Source: Crotophaga sulcirostris
Taxonomy: Eukaryota; Chordata; Aves; Cuculiformes; Crotophagidae
Direction of reading: 5' to 3'
Length of the DNA stretch: 64,000 nucleotides
Assembly: GCA_013397455.1 (NCBI GenBank)
Contig: VYZB01000023.1
Coordinates: forward strand, 4,510,995-4,574,994
Position numbers and translations under genes: made by a program. Position 1 is the first letter of the stretch, and each line of letters opens with the position of its first letter. Below the pieces are notes generated by a model. It made no database searches. It was not told where the DNA came from and saw nothing but the letters and a program-made list of their open reading frames with translations. Below are positions 21,401 to 33,639 of this stretch, piece after piece.

Positions 21401-24400
21401 ATTTTGTTGGCAACCTTCTGACTAATGTTGTTTAGCTCATAACCAACACTCAGACTGTGGATCCACACATAAGGGAGAAGTTTAGTAACTTGCTTTTCTC
21501 CAACCATTCAGAAAATACTTGATTTTCTATAAAGGTCTTAGGCTTCTTTCGCCCTGGTTTGGAAAATGCTGAGTCTCGTGATCTTTGGGTCTGGTTGCTG
21601 TGGGCTTTAGGGCCAGCAGCAATTTGCTGGATTAGATTTTTGCTTGTTTGCCTGGAAACCAGAATCCACCATGGAAATATTGCAAGCTGCTTTTCCACAT
21701 GTTAAATACTGCATCTTGAATGACACAACTGATGCTTGCTAGATACTACTATTAACTTAGTTTGGCAAAGGTGGTGCCAACATAATTCAGGCAAGGAGCG
21801 GGGGTGGAAAGGAACAGTGAACATTTTCATCAGTGCATGGAAAGCATTCCTTTCTCCAGTGGAAAGCCAGCTGGTTTGGGGACATTCATTTCTCCTGGGA
21901 ATCAGGCATCGTGCTGCTTTGATGCTTGATTTGACAAGAAGGTGTTGGAGCTCCCAGGACAAGTCAGTAGGGGACCTGCTCCTAGTAAGTTTGATATAAA
22001 CCAGGGTGTGAGAGAGTGGTAGTTGCAAGCCAGACAACAAAGTGTTTAGGAATTGAACAGTGAAGGTGTGGGCAGTCATATAATAATGGGATTTGCATGT
22101 TTCTGCTGGCATGACAGCTTGTGCCAGTGAATTTTGAAGCATATTAAACTGTTTGCCTGTTTATTTTGCCAAAATGCTGTATTTTCTTAAACAGCTGATG
22201 CCAAATTTTATGTATGCTTGACAAACGCATGTTATAATGACTCTTATTTAACATTTGCTGTTCCTCTATGTATTTGAGTGGGCTATGTAATTACTAGTAA
22301 GGTATTTTTAATTTACTTTATAACCACTTCTATGTCAGGTATTGTCTGAACCAGCTGCTAAATTCTTATTTTATGTCTATGTTGACTTAATCTTTTCTTC
22401 AGGGAAGAAATTACCTTACATAATGACAGACAATTACTGTGACATGTCCCTTTGCATGAATATCTCATCTGCTTTCTCTTTCTTTGTATCACAGATTTCG
22501 CTTAGGCTTTTTATGCCGAATTTCCTTGCCTTGTGTCTGTTCCCTGATTTGTATTACTTGGCTGTCCAAGTGTTCTTATTTGACTGCTTTGTCTTCCCTG
22601 CCTGCAGATGAATGTGTTCCCTTCATTCATGGGCTCTCTCGTGTCTTGTTTCTGAAGAGTTGTCTGCTGCCTTTATTACTCTTACCTTATCTTCTAATTT
22701 TTATTTCCCTAACTCAACCATTAACTGACTTATCTGGGGAAATGTTTGAGTGAAGTAAGGTTGAAGCTAATATTCATCTGAATGCTGTTACAGCTTTGAC
22801 ATAAATTAATTACTCTTATCTACTCTATTCACATTCTTGCATTTTGAAAAGGCTTTGGCTATTCATACGGTGATGTCTATTGCTTATTCAGAAGAGGTTT
22901 TTTTCAGTTTTAAAGGCTAATATCTAATTTTAAACCAGTGTATATTGAAAACTATGACTTTGCTGACATCTAATTTTCACAGTGTGGAGACTTGCTGACC
23001 CAAATGACTCATCAGCCTGCTGGCTCTATTCATATCTACTGCCTTTGGGTAAAATTTTCAAGCTGATTTAGGGGCCCAGATTCTTTTCTCATTTGGGAAG
23101 GGGAGGGGGGAATGTTGGAGCTTTTTGAGAAGTAGCCATTCCTCAAGCCCACAGTTCCTAGCTGGCTGGCACAAAGTAATTTTTCAACATCTGTTGGGGG
23201 TTTGAAAACAAAAGGGTTTCAAAACCAAAACTGTCGCTGCCACACAGGTTTGTGTACTAACACACCCAGGAGAAGCCGGGTTTGAGGTCTTCTCTGATTC
23301 TTTCTGCTTCTCCATCCTTTTTTGTTTCTTATTTCCCTGGAATACTGTTTGGTTGGTTTCCTGGACTCTGAAAGTGCAATCCTCTGAAATTGATTTTCCG
23401 AGTCACGTGGATGAAGTCTTCTACATTACACCTACTCTGTCTTCCAAACGTGATTTCCAGCCTTAATGACAATGTTATAGGTCAAATATTAGTAATTTAT
23501 TTAATATAGCATTTCTTGGAAGTATTCTTGTCAACACTCGTTCTTTGTGGGTTTCATTGAGAAGAAGCAACATACAGGCAATGAGCTGGTGTCAGGGACC
23601 TTTGCTCTACTCTCTCACTGGCCTGTGATGCAACCTTGCCCTCTTCATCTTTGTTTCTTGTCTCTCCCTTTGGTTTGTCTCTTTAGACAATAAACTTTTT
23701 TTGTGTCTAAGGTTCTTTTATGCTTTAGTTTTACAGTGCCTGCCTCAATTATAATCACAGATGGAGCCCCTAGGTGTAGTTGTAATACAAATCTTTAAGA
23801 AGAATAATCTGGTTACAGCTGATTTGAGTGTCTATTGCTTCTGAAGGAGAGGATAATCCCCAGAAATAAGTAGGCATGCACTGTATATAATGCCTCCAAT
23901 TCTGTGAGTTTTTAAATTTAGGTTTGGTTTTTTTTTCCTCCTTCCCCACCATAAAAGTAAGTGAACCTCTCTGAGACGCTTATGAGGCAAAATTTCTGTT
24001 CATCCTTTCCATTTCACAGTCTATTCAACACCGCATTCCAACCAGATAAGGTCTGGGGAGGATATTTTCAAAAGCTCACCTCCTAAATTCCTCTTATAAT
24101 CAATAGCAGATCAGAGCTGGGCTTTAATTGCTTTGAATTGCCCCCAGGGAGAATCTTGTTATGATGAGGGAAGCCAAGAGACTTTGCCTCCCTAAGCTAG
24201 AGGTAGCTTAAGGAAATAACTTCTTAGAATTAAAGAACTGTGTTTTCTTCAAAGCCTGTAAAGACTTTTTGTCGTCACTTGTATTAATGGGCAGTCTCTA
24301 ACCTGCAAACATGATTAAAGGAACAAGTTGGAGTTGAAATTAGGGTTCACTCTCTTTCAGCTACTGAACTAAGACTTACAAGTCGGTTCTTCCTTCTTAC

Positions 24401-24944
24401 AAGTGCTGTGCACATTAGATCAGGATGATAGCCTTTCCTTGCACTATATAGGTGAGGATTTTAGCTGCATCGGTCACCTATGTTCATCTAAATCCTCTGG
24501 AGAGACAGATACTCTAGAGATAATAGAAAACCTCCTGATTCCTTCATGGGGCTTTTGCTAAGGCTCTCTTTACAAAAAGATCAAGACTAAGGGATTTCAT
24601 AAACCTGCAATGCCTCTTGCTTCAGTGTCAACTGTGAAATACCCTGCCCAGTTTTGTGCAGCTCTCTGCAAGCTTTGCAAGCTTGTTTGTTTCTGCACTT
24701 ATCCTTTCTTGTCTTTAGGAAACATTTGTCCCACGCAGCACAAAAAATCCCTCGTTAATGATCTGGCATAAGGGGCAGAGGACTTTGGGACTGGTGGCAG
24801 CAGGTTTCCCTGGCAGAGCTTACCCTAGACTGACAGTCCTGCTCTGATGGAAGGGGAATTTGCTATGCCAGCACATCTTTATGTCTCATATGTGATATCC
24901 TTAGTTGGATGGTGTGCCTTCCCAGAGGAGGCTGCAAGGAGACA

Positions 24945-24990
24945 GGTGGCGGCGGCAGCGACAGCAGTAGCTGCAGCAACAGTAGCAATG
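24945..24990. repeat. Imperfect GCA/GCG trinucleotide tract
   Basis: About fifteen triplets of GCG, GCA, GTA and related form, starting at GGTGGCGGCGGCAGC. One frame reads as alanine/valine/threonine, but there is no exon context, so this is treated as a simple repeat. Confidence 0.6.
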
Positions 24991-27900
24991 ATTTTCAACA
25001 TGTGTCATCCCCAACTTATCATTAAGCTCAATTTATCTTTCCTTCTTATCATCTGGATCTAGCTAATGCTTGGTGAACCTTGGCCTCAAATGAATCAGCA
25101 GTGCAGCTGGAGCCCTAAGGGAGGACAGTTATATAAGTAAATATTGTTAAAAATCTGTCTTGGAAGATAAACAAATTGGAGGCAGTGTCCTGGATGAGTT
25201 TTTCTAATAACATGGCTACAGGGCCTTTTTAACTGTACTGACTCTTTCTCTACTAGTGTTTTGGAGCGGTTTTAATTTTTCTTGCTCTTCTATCCCATTT
25301 ATGTGTTTCCTTTTGAGTGTATAAGATGGGAAGGATGCCTTTCCTATGAATTTTAGGATTGTGTCTGAGGTTAAAACTCAGTCCTTTTTTACAAGAGAGC
25401 AGATCTGAGGGCTCTGTTAAAATGTTTTGTGCATTAGAATGGTAGGAGAGTAGAATTTTGTATCCCAAAAATGCCAACACACTGAAAGTAAGAAAGCATG
25501 AAGAACTGCATTTTCCTTTGTCTATGGAGCCTAAATAATGTGAGCCCCACCCCCCCCCACTCCCCATTTACCCTAGTTTCTTCCTCCATTTAGGATTATA
25601 TTATTTTCTTGCTAAAAGAAAAACAATAATTTTAAAATATATTGGGTTTACTTAAAATATTTTTGTTCTATCTCCTGGTATTTTTTTGAATTATCATTAC
25701 TAAAATCCTTCAAAGATAAACTTAGGCAAATCAAGAAGTCTGAAAAAGGAAACATTGAATTTCTGACTCCTTTTTGTCTTTGATCTATGCCCATTCCTCC
25801 AAATGAAAATCCTACTTGGATAAAAGTATTTGCTGAGTTTAGCCGTAGCTGCTTTCGAAGAAATTCTGACGAACATCATGCAGCCTTTTCCCCAGGATTG
25901 TGGAGGAACACAAATAGTCCCTCTCTTATCAGTAAGGAAGGAATCAAAAAGCGATTTGTTTTATCTAACGAGTCATCCTTCCCTCTTTGTCACATGGTCT
26001 TACTGTTTTGAAACCACTCTTTTAGAGAAGTGAGCATACAGCCACAGAAGATAACGTCTCCCTGACATGTTTAAGATGCTGCCACCATTTCTTCTGAGTG
26101 CCTGAGAAAGCACCTGCCCTGCTGGTTTGGGCTTCATTTGACTCCTAGCAATGCCTAGATGTGCACAGCAACTTTTCCTCCACTGGACCCATCTGCCCAA
26201 GTCTCTTATCTGTCCTCGTAGTGTGTCACAGATGGCAGTGGATTCATGTTTTCATATGCAGCCTGTATCTTAAAACAACATAAATTCATCAGACTCGTAA
26301 GTCCTGCTTCCAGAGGTTCATTTTCAGCTCAATCATCTTACTCCCTCTTCTTTTCTCCATGCTGTTTCAGCCTTTCGAGAAAGCCTGCCAGCTCTTCCTG
26401 GGACAGATTTTTGGCAAGAGGCATCTGGAGTATAAACAGTGGCACATGCTTGTTGTACGCCTCAGTTTACTGGACCTGCCTATTCCCTGTGCTGAAACCC
26501 CTGTTCCCATACGTAGGTTCACCTATACAACAACAAAAACCAAACTTCCTTGCAGATTTTGTATTTTCCTATTTGCTTCCTCTACAGGAGATGCAATTGC
26601 TACAGCTTTTGAAAATGTGCCATGGGAGTTGTTTCTGGCATGTAAACCATCACTACTATGACCCCTGCTTTCAAAAACAACTTAAAAGTCTAGGCCTCTG
26701 CATACAATTTTCTAGATTTCTTCATCCTTTCTCAGGCTGGAGATGGGCTACCAGCATCAGAATGAGAATTTTAAAGAATTTAAATATGGTAGCATTTTGC
26801 TTCAGAAGAATTTTGCACTCCTTTGTATTATTGCCAGAAGACTACATGAATATTATTTGAAGTTGATCTATTAATTTTGCAGCATGGTTAATGTGAACAA
26901 TAAACATTAGTCTGCAGCTCTTTAGGGGAAGTGTTTTCCCCTGAATGTTGTTGACCATTTCTGTTGGGTCTGAACATAGTTTCCTTTCTCTTTTCTGATG
27001 TTCCCTGTAGCTTTCTTGAGTTTTCTTGTTGGGTAGTTTGTAGTTCAAGGACTTGCAGAGCTCTGTCTTACAGTCTTTTGCAGACTTGTTTGAAACATCC
27101 TGGTGCATTTATTGAGAGGCCTTAGTATGTGTAATTTAGGAGATGCTCAGCTTTTGTAATAAAAGAAGAAATGCCTTTATACAAATCCATTTAAGGGAAT
27201 GTGCTACATGCTTTTATTTCTGCAGAATTTACTGACACCTAGAATTCATGAAAGCTGGTGGCTTCCCAGGGGTGTGCATAAATGTGTTGCATTTCAATTC
27301 AGAGGATTTTTCTCAATTGAAGCAAAACAGCTAATGTTGTACTTTCTCTTCGAAGAAAGCAGAAAGTAATGGTAGGGGATACCACTTGATAACACCAGCA
27401 AAACGCTCCCAGCAAGTACAGTGGCTGGCTGGTCCACTCACTAGGGCAGATCAGTGTGGATATGTAGATGACATTGTTCTGGGTCTGCAGGGCAGGACAG
27501 CATGAGGATAATGATTTTCAATGTCCTGGCCAGGTCTGATTCTGCAAGACTGAAGACTAGTCTACTACAGATCCTCCAGCACTCCAGGAGTAGTGGTGTT
27601 CAATAGCTTTGGCAGCATTTGGCATGGTGCACAGACAGAATTGTGAAGCCACAGAGTATGACCCACCACTAGCTGTATTCTTCCATAACAGGCCAAACCA
27701 GCACCTTTGGTGAATATACAAAACAGAGGCTTTGAGACAGAGTGGAGGCTTGGGTGAGATAATGGTCAGATTTATGGCACTGACCTAAAAACCTTTATTC
27801 TTCTCTGCGTTATAGGCCATTTCATGTATTTCCTGTCAGGGCAGGAGGGGCAGCAAGGCAAATTCAGGTCCTGGTATAGCTGGTCTGGTGGGGAGCTGAA

Positions 27901-28176
27901 CTGCTCCAAAATCACATCACGGCTACTATTGTGAGAGTCCTAGTGTCTGTTTTGAATTGAAGAATTCAGAAAATTGCAATTAAGTTTGTTTGAAAGGACT
28001 CTTTCTGTAGTTTAACTGTCAATAATAGTTACTTCTTTTCCTAAGCAAAGATCCAAGTAAAAGACATCTGTTTAATCATTCTCTACATTCACAGTCAAAT
28101 CTGGACCTTTACAGTTTGTGATCCTGAGGTCCATCAAGTAAATATGTGCTCATTAAATACTTAAGCACACATTTAC

Positions 28177-28375
28177 AGAAGACTCAACAAATATGAATCC
28201 AGGAGATTGCACCTGCTCTGGAGAAAACATTACAGTCTATTGTCAGTTTTCAGACAGCCCAGTGACACATTGCACACCCATTCTGCATCGTGCCTTTCCA
28301 CCAACCATGTTTACAGACAACTGCAAAGTGCTAAAAAAAGAAGTGGTATCCAACAGGCAAGTGGAAAGACTGTGA
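28177..28375 (+). other. Exon-like island, cysteine-rich frame
   Basis: After an acceptor-like AGCACACATTTACAG the phase-1 frame stays open for 66 codons and is cysteine- and proline-containing (MNPGDCTCSGENITVYCQ, then CTPILHRAFPPTMF). No convincing donor follows and it ends at TGA 28,373. It could be a piece of an extracellular protein exon or a chance frame; I favour chance slightly. Confidence 0.2.
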
Positions 28376-31300
28376 TGTGCAGAAGCATTACCCTTTCATC
28401 TGCTTGTAGAGATGCCCGAAACTTTTCATTTTGAAACCCAGAGGAGACTTGCCAGGTTTAGGAGCTCAGTGAAAGACAGTCTGCATTAGCTGAGAATAAG
28501 ACAATTGCACAGTGACTACCTTGGCTTTCTCCACATTCTGAATGAAACCAGATACAACAAAATGACCTGCAATGGAGCTGAGGGTTTGGAGCACGCCTCC
28601 ACAAGAACCTCAAAATGGATGTCTATACCCATCAGAGTCAAACAACAAACACCCCTTATGTCACATGAGTAATAGTATTTGCTCTTTTCATCTTGTGCTG
28701 AAACATCCTTGGAGGCTTTGGGACAAATTCTTGCACCCCCAGGGTGCTAATAAGGGGCAGTAATCAAGGGGGATGACCTTGGTTTCAAGTAGAACTTCTA
28801 TTTAGTGATACATCAGTGCTTACTACTGTGACATCATATTTACCTTCTTTGTTTACAGTGGACTTCAGTTAACTGGAAGAAAAAATATCCATGATTTATT
28901 AGTGGAACAAATCAAGATTGCCTTCTTGACATCAATAAATAACTTACTATTCAATGACTGATTATCTAGTTTAACTGCTCTGTATTACAGTACATGTATT
29001 GATAGGGACTGAATGTATTGACAGGACTATCTCACACACCTCTTTTCTCTAAAGAGCTTTAACAATTTTGTTTCAACAAACTTGCTTAGTGTGTTAATTT
29101 GTGCTGTATAATACATGTCACAATCCTTTACCTTAAGAGATGGTAAATAGGAAGATACATCTTTTAAATGCAAACTATAGACATCAGAGAGAGCAAAGAG
29201 GTATTAAGTTATCTAGTCTGATTTTCCCTGGTGTGTGTGATAATTCTCTAAAAAAACTACTGTGTGTGCATGGGTGTATGCATGTGTGTATGTATTTACA
29301 TTTGAATAAGAAATATACACATTTCCTCTTTCTATGGAGAATATTTTGTCCAACCCTATTTAAAATGAGCATTGACAAGAGACTGCTTCACAAAAAAGAA
29401 TCTACATTTCTTTATGTTGCTAATGGCTGTCAGTATAAGCAGCAAAATAGAATGAATACATTAAAAATCAATTATTCAGCAGCACCTGCTGGTGTCCTTA
29501 GATACACTGCAGCACATTTCTGGTAAATTTTTCTTCATTACCCTAACTTTTTTTGCTACCTAACCTGTCAGTTGATAGATTACAATATAATGAAAGGAAA
29601 AAATATATTTTCTTTTAATAGCCATCAATTCTTTTTTTTTATTAGCCTTACATCCCTCTCTAATGGAGCTCTGCCTCTCCAGGGAGCAGCAAACCAACCA
29701 CAGAGGATCTTGGTTCCATCTGTGCAGTAACAATTAGAAGCATTTTAACTCCGTGTGCAGAGGGATGAAATTACATTATTCATGAAGTGATCCCTTGCAG
29801 CTGCCTGGCGTTACCTCAGCTTGTCTCATGGATTTGTTGCTCACTCATTTGCAGCAAGTCACAGCCATTAGCAGCTCGATGGCCTCCCCCAGTTGTCTTA
29901 GTTTGTGCCCTAGAGTCAAGGAAGCATTGTCAATTTTAAGCAACAACTCAGAGTTTTAAAAATCACTTGTGATCTGTAAGTTGGTAAATTATCTAGTTTC
30001 ATTCTTTCACAGTCAAAAATTCCACTGGTACCACTGAGGACAAGTAAGCTGCTCTTCCATTAAATGCTTTTCTGCATTGTTACAGAGCTTCTAATACAGC
30101 CAGCTTGCCATGAATGTTTAAATTCTGGTTCAGATGTTGCATAGCTGTGAAATGAAGCACCTCAGCACCTCAGCAAAAAGTATGAAAGGGCTAGAGGACA
30201 TGTTTTGGATCACAGACCAATGCAAAGATATGAGTGAAAGCAGGTGCTTCTCTTAGAACTTTCTGTGGGTTACCAAAATATGAGGTCAGGCTGATGATGT
30301 CGTCAGCTGATGACAATAGTGACAATGGAGCTTTGGCTCCATGTACCTACTAAACGGACAGAAAAGCCGAGCTGTCATGGCAACAGACCTTTTGTTTTGC
30401 TCATTTAGTGTGAGCCCTTCTTTCCTCTTCTATGGAGAAAGCAGAGCAATTGGAGGACTGTATTTTCAGTTCATATTAGCAATAAAAGTTGCTCCTTAAC
30501 CCAGTGGGGGTGCGGGATACCAGGAATGGAGAGAGAGTTGCTGCTTGTCAGACAAATTATGACTTGTAAACTGCTTACTCAGCTCTCCCTCCATCTCTAG
30601 ATTAAATAATCTCTGAAAAGGGCTACTCTGTCAGCATAATGTTCACATCAATTAGTATGGGAGCAAGTCTGGAATATCCTCAGCAAGAGAACATGTATGA
30701 TGCTATATATCATGCTAGCTCCCTGTTCTACAGATATAAAAATGAGTGACTGCTTCTGCCAATGCATTATATTTCTTTATTGCTGGTGGCTGGAAAAAAA
30801 GAATATGCCTGTATTAAGCTGTACTTTTGAGAAAAGTTATAGGATGAGTATTAGATCTAGCTTTCAACCACACTTGCAGTAATCCCGTGTTGACAGTTTG
30901 TCTATCTTTGACCTTGAAGAAGCTGGAGGTCATAAAACGAGAAACCATTTAATTAAAGATTACAGGAAAAAATTCTATGAAATAGAGTCCATTTGATGGC
31001 CTTGATGACTTCTCAAAACAGAAAAATTCTTCTTCTCTGAGTTGTTTTCTTAAAGAATACCAAATATCAAGCACAAAACAATTAAGATACTACTTAAAGT
31101 CCTCTCTGAAACCACTGAATCTCTCCCCTAAATTGTTTTTCCTGTTGAAACTCAGTCAGACAATGGGACTAGGCTGATTTCTTCCCATACAGGCATCTAA
31201 GCCATTACAGCATACTGTTTCCTGAGAAATAACTGAATGCAGGGGCCACTAATTATTAGCCTTTCAGCCTCCTACAAAGCTCAGCTGTCTTTCTGTGTAC

Positions 31301-33369
31301 CCTCTTGTTTCAGGTTGTCATTAAGAATGAATTGTGCTGACAAGGGCACCCTCATTATGATGAGGCAAAGTTTCTTCACAAAGAAATGCCATTCATTCCA
31401 CAGAGACAGAAAGCAAATCTTGCCCAAAGACTAAATGACTGTTCTGGTAAAGTTAAAGAGGAAAGAAATTATTGTGTAGTAATAGGAGTGTTAAAGAAAA
31501 CCCCACATTGTTAATGCATAGCAAAATGTATGATTCCGAAGAAGAAATACTGATAGAGATGCAAGTATAAATATTGCAGTTAAACTTTCCTAAGTGTTCT
31601 CCTATCCTGTCTTTTCTACGCCAGCCCTCTGCAGGATGATACCTAAGCATTCACTGAGTTTTTGCTAATTTGGGTAGGAGATCTGAAGCACTCATTTTTC
31701 TCCCTTAGTTGCACAATAAAAAAAACATGTAAAGGAAAGGTGTGTTGAGCTTAGGGAAAAAAAGAGAATCTTGTTAGTTCAATTCTGCCAGTCCTTTAGA
31801 CTCAGCTTAAAATGAGCTACTTCAAACGTACTGCATCTGTGCCCTTTTTCCCTTCATCTCTTCAGTGCAGTTTGTGAGGCTCCAGGTCAGGCATCAGGAT
31901 TGAAGAATTAAGGGGAGTTTGAGAACACAGCAGTGACTTAAATACTAACAGAATGGACCAACTTTCCCTTCCAGCCACTGCATCACCTCTGTCATACAGA
32001 GGGCAAACACTCCGCTGAGATTTATCATCCTGCTAATTCAGCAGCAGCTGCACCCCTCCATGTAATTTCATCTACTAGCAGCAGCAGCATCGTTTGGATA
32101 GCTGCAAATTCCCTAGTCATCAAGTTTACCAGGGTGTGAATTTGCTCTGATGCTAAGAGCAATATATATATAAAAAACCACACTCACCGAAGCCAGATGC
32201 ATCTACCTTAGCATTCTCGTGAAACTTAATTGTGTATGTGATTTGTTTTGCTTAAGGCAAGCGTCGCACACGCCTGAAATACCAGATGCTGCAAAATTAC
32301 AGATCATGTAGTTGTGGACAATTTTATTGATACTGATAGGTTTCCAGATTTAGTTATTTCGAAGTTTTGCTACATAAAATGCATTCCAGGTAATATGACT
32401 AAGGGTAATATTTGGGCTATAGCTAGCAAGATGTTTTCTCTCACTGGATAATTAAGGAACACTCCAAATTGAAATATATCACTTATAAGTCTTATTAAAT
32501 GTCTGGTGTTTTATTTCTCTATTGTCATTTTCCTTTTTTTTTCATCATTTAGTGTGTTAAGCTAAATTCATTGCTGTCCCCCTCCTTGATGACAGACATC
32601 AAAATCAGAATGATATTTTTCTAAATCCAGCTGCACTCATGTCTAAGCTGTGCAATAGATAACAAAGTCACTTGTGAATGAATATAGTCACAGCAGCATG
32701 ACCATTTTCCTGGATTAAGTGGCTGAGTCACCTAACTAATTTGCACACACACTAATTTGCGCCAATTAGGCACACACCACACTAAGGTGTCTGTATGTCC
32801 CTCAAGGGCCATTGCTAGTGTCTCTGTACGCAAATATACAACACGGCTGGGATCAGGCTTGCAAAGCAAAGTCACGTATAGCTGTCCACTACCCCCAAAA
32901 TGCTGAAAAATTGAAGAGGCCTTCATAAAATGATCACAGAGTCACTTCGGGGCTTGAAAACCTGCATCATACTGGGAAATTTATAAATTCCTTTAATTTA
33001 GCTCATAGGAAAGAGCATATGGATGTAAGCTGATTGTGACCTGAAACAAAAAGACTCTTCTTCAGATACAACTATGCAAAATTTAGGTTCAGGTAAGGAA
33101 GGAGTTCTCCCTTCTGAATATAGATTTCTACAGTGACAAAATACACCCGAGGTTGTATATTTTGGAGTTCAACTATAGAGATTATGTATCACTGGTAAAT
33201 ATACCTCTAGTAAATATACTTGAACTAGACCCTTTTTTAGCCAATGAGAGAAAAAGAAATGACTTGTGTAGGTCACTCTTCAGCTGATCTAAAGCAGGTC
33301 AGCTGAACTCTGCTTTGACAATGCCTGTTTTTTCCCATTGTGTATAAAAAGTGTTCAACTCAGACGTAG

Positions 33370-33632
33370 GTGTCTAGAACTGAGAGAGAAAAATCCTTAC
33401 TACAACATACAATATGGGTCGCTGTGAACAACTTGTAAAGGGGAGGGGCCAAGTTTTTATATCACTTGCAGTCTTTAAATCAAAACTGGATACTTTTTTT
33501 AAGGATAAGGTCTTGTTGAATGTGAGCTTGGAATGGGAATTACTAGATAGGATTCCTTGGATGGTGACATATAGTTGTGACCATTATGGTACTGTCTGGC
33601 CAAAAATAATCAGCGGCCTTAAAGGATGATGC
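33370..33632 (+). repeat. Ancient CR1/L3-type LINE 3' end
   Basis: The order GTCTTTAAATCAAAACTGGA, AAGGATAAGGTCT, GGAATTACTAGATAGGATTC and GACCATTATGGTACTGTCTG, then GCCTTAAAGGATGA, follows the 3' end of old CR1 families known in reptiles and birds ('gtcttcaaatcaagactggatg', 'caggaattactgg', 'gatcataatggtcccttctggcctta'). Clearly diverged. Confidence 0.7.
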
Positions 33633-33639
33633 AAAAGCA

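Larger units (their letters stand above)
18420..33360. other. Largely non-coding stretch between loci
   Basis: AT-rich sequence without a clear LINE copy. The longest plus-strand ORF of the window (26,246-26,860, 204 codons) lies here but has chance-like composition and no splice context. A GC- and pyrimidine-rich block sits at 22,980-23,470. The only exon-like pieces are at about 28,170-28,375 and 28,861-28,961, both weak. Blocks at about 29,640-29,900 and 30,280-30,400 are rich in homeodomain-type TAATTA/ATTA and TGACAG words and may be conserved non-coding DNA. Confidence 0.5.

Noticed and set aside
21702..22142. Minus-strand ORF of 146 codons
   Set aside because: No recognisable transposon or gene motif, no splice borders, and chance-like composition. 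A very old retroelement remnant cannot be excluded.
23248..23465. 73-codon open frame without a start after an acceptor-like CCACACAG
   Set aside because: The sequence is dominated by Phe, Ser, Cys and Trp from a pyrimidine-rich stretch, and no donor is found. Probably chance.
24945..24990. Polyalanine coding tract
   Set aside because: The triplet repeat gives Ala/Val/Thr in one frame, but no exon structure surrounds it, so it is treated as a simple repeat.
26246..26860. 204-codon ORF, the longest in the window
   Set aside because: Composition is rich in Ser, Phe, Leu, Cys, His and Arg, as in chance frames. It lacks splice context, domain pattern and a clear start environment.
28861..28961. 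Apparent terminal exon after TTCTTTGTTTACAG ending in TGA
   Set aside because: The acceptor is good, but 33 open codons in AT-rich DNA are expected by chance and no in-phase upstream exon was found.
31315..31400. Possible CR1 sense fragment (GATGAGGCAAAGTTTCTTCAC)
   Set aside because: Only one block resembles CR1; the flanking blocks do not follow.
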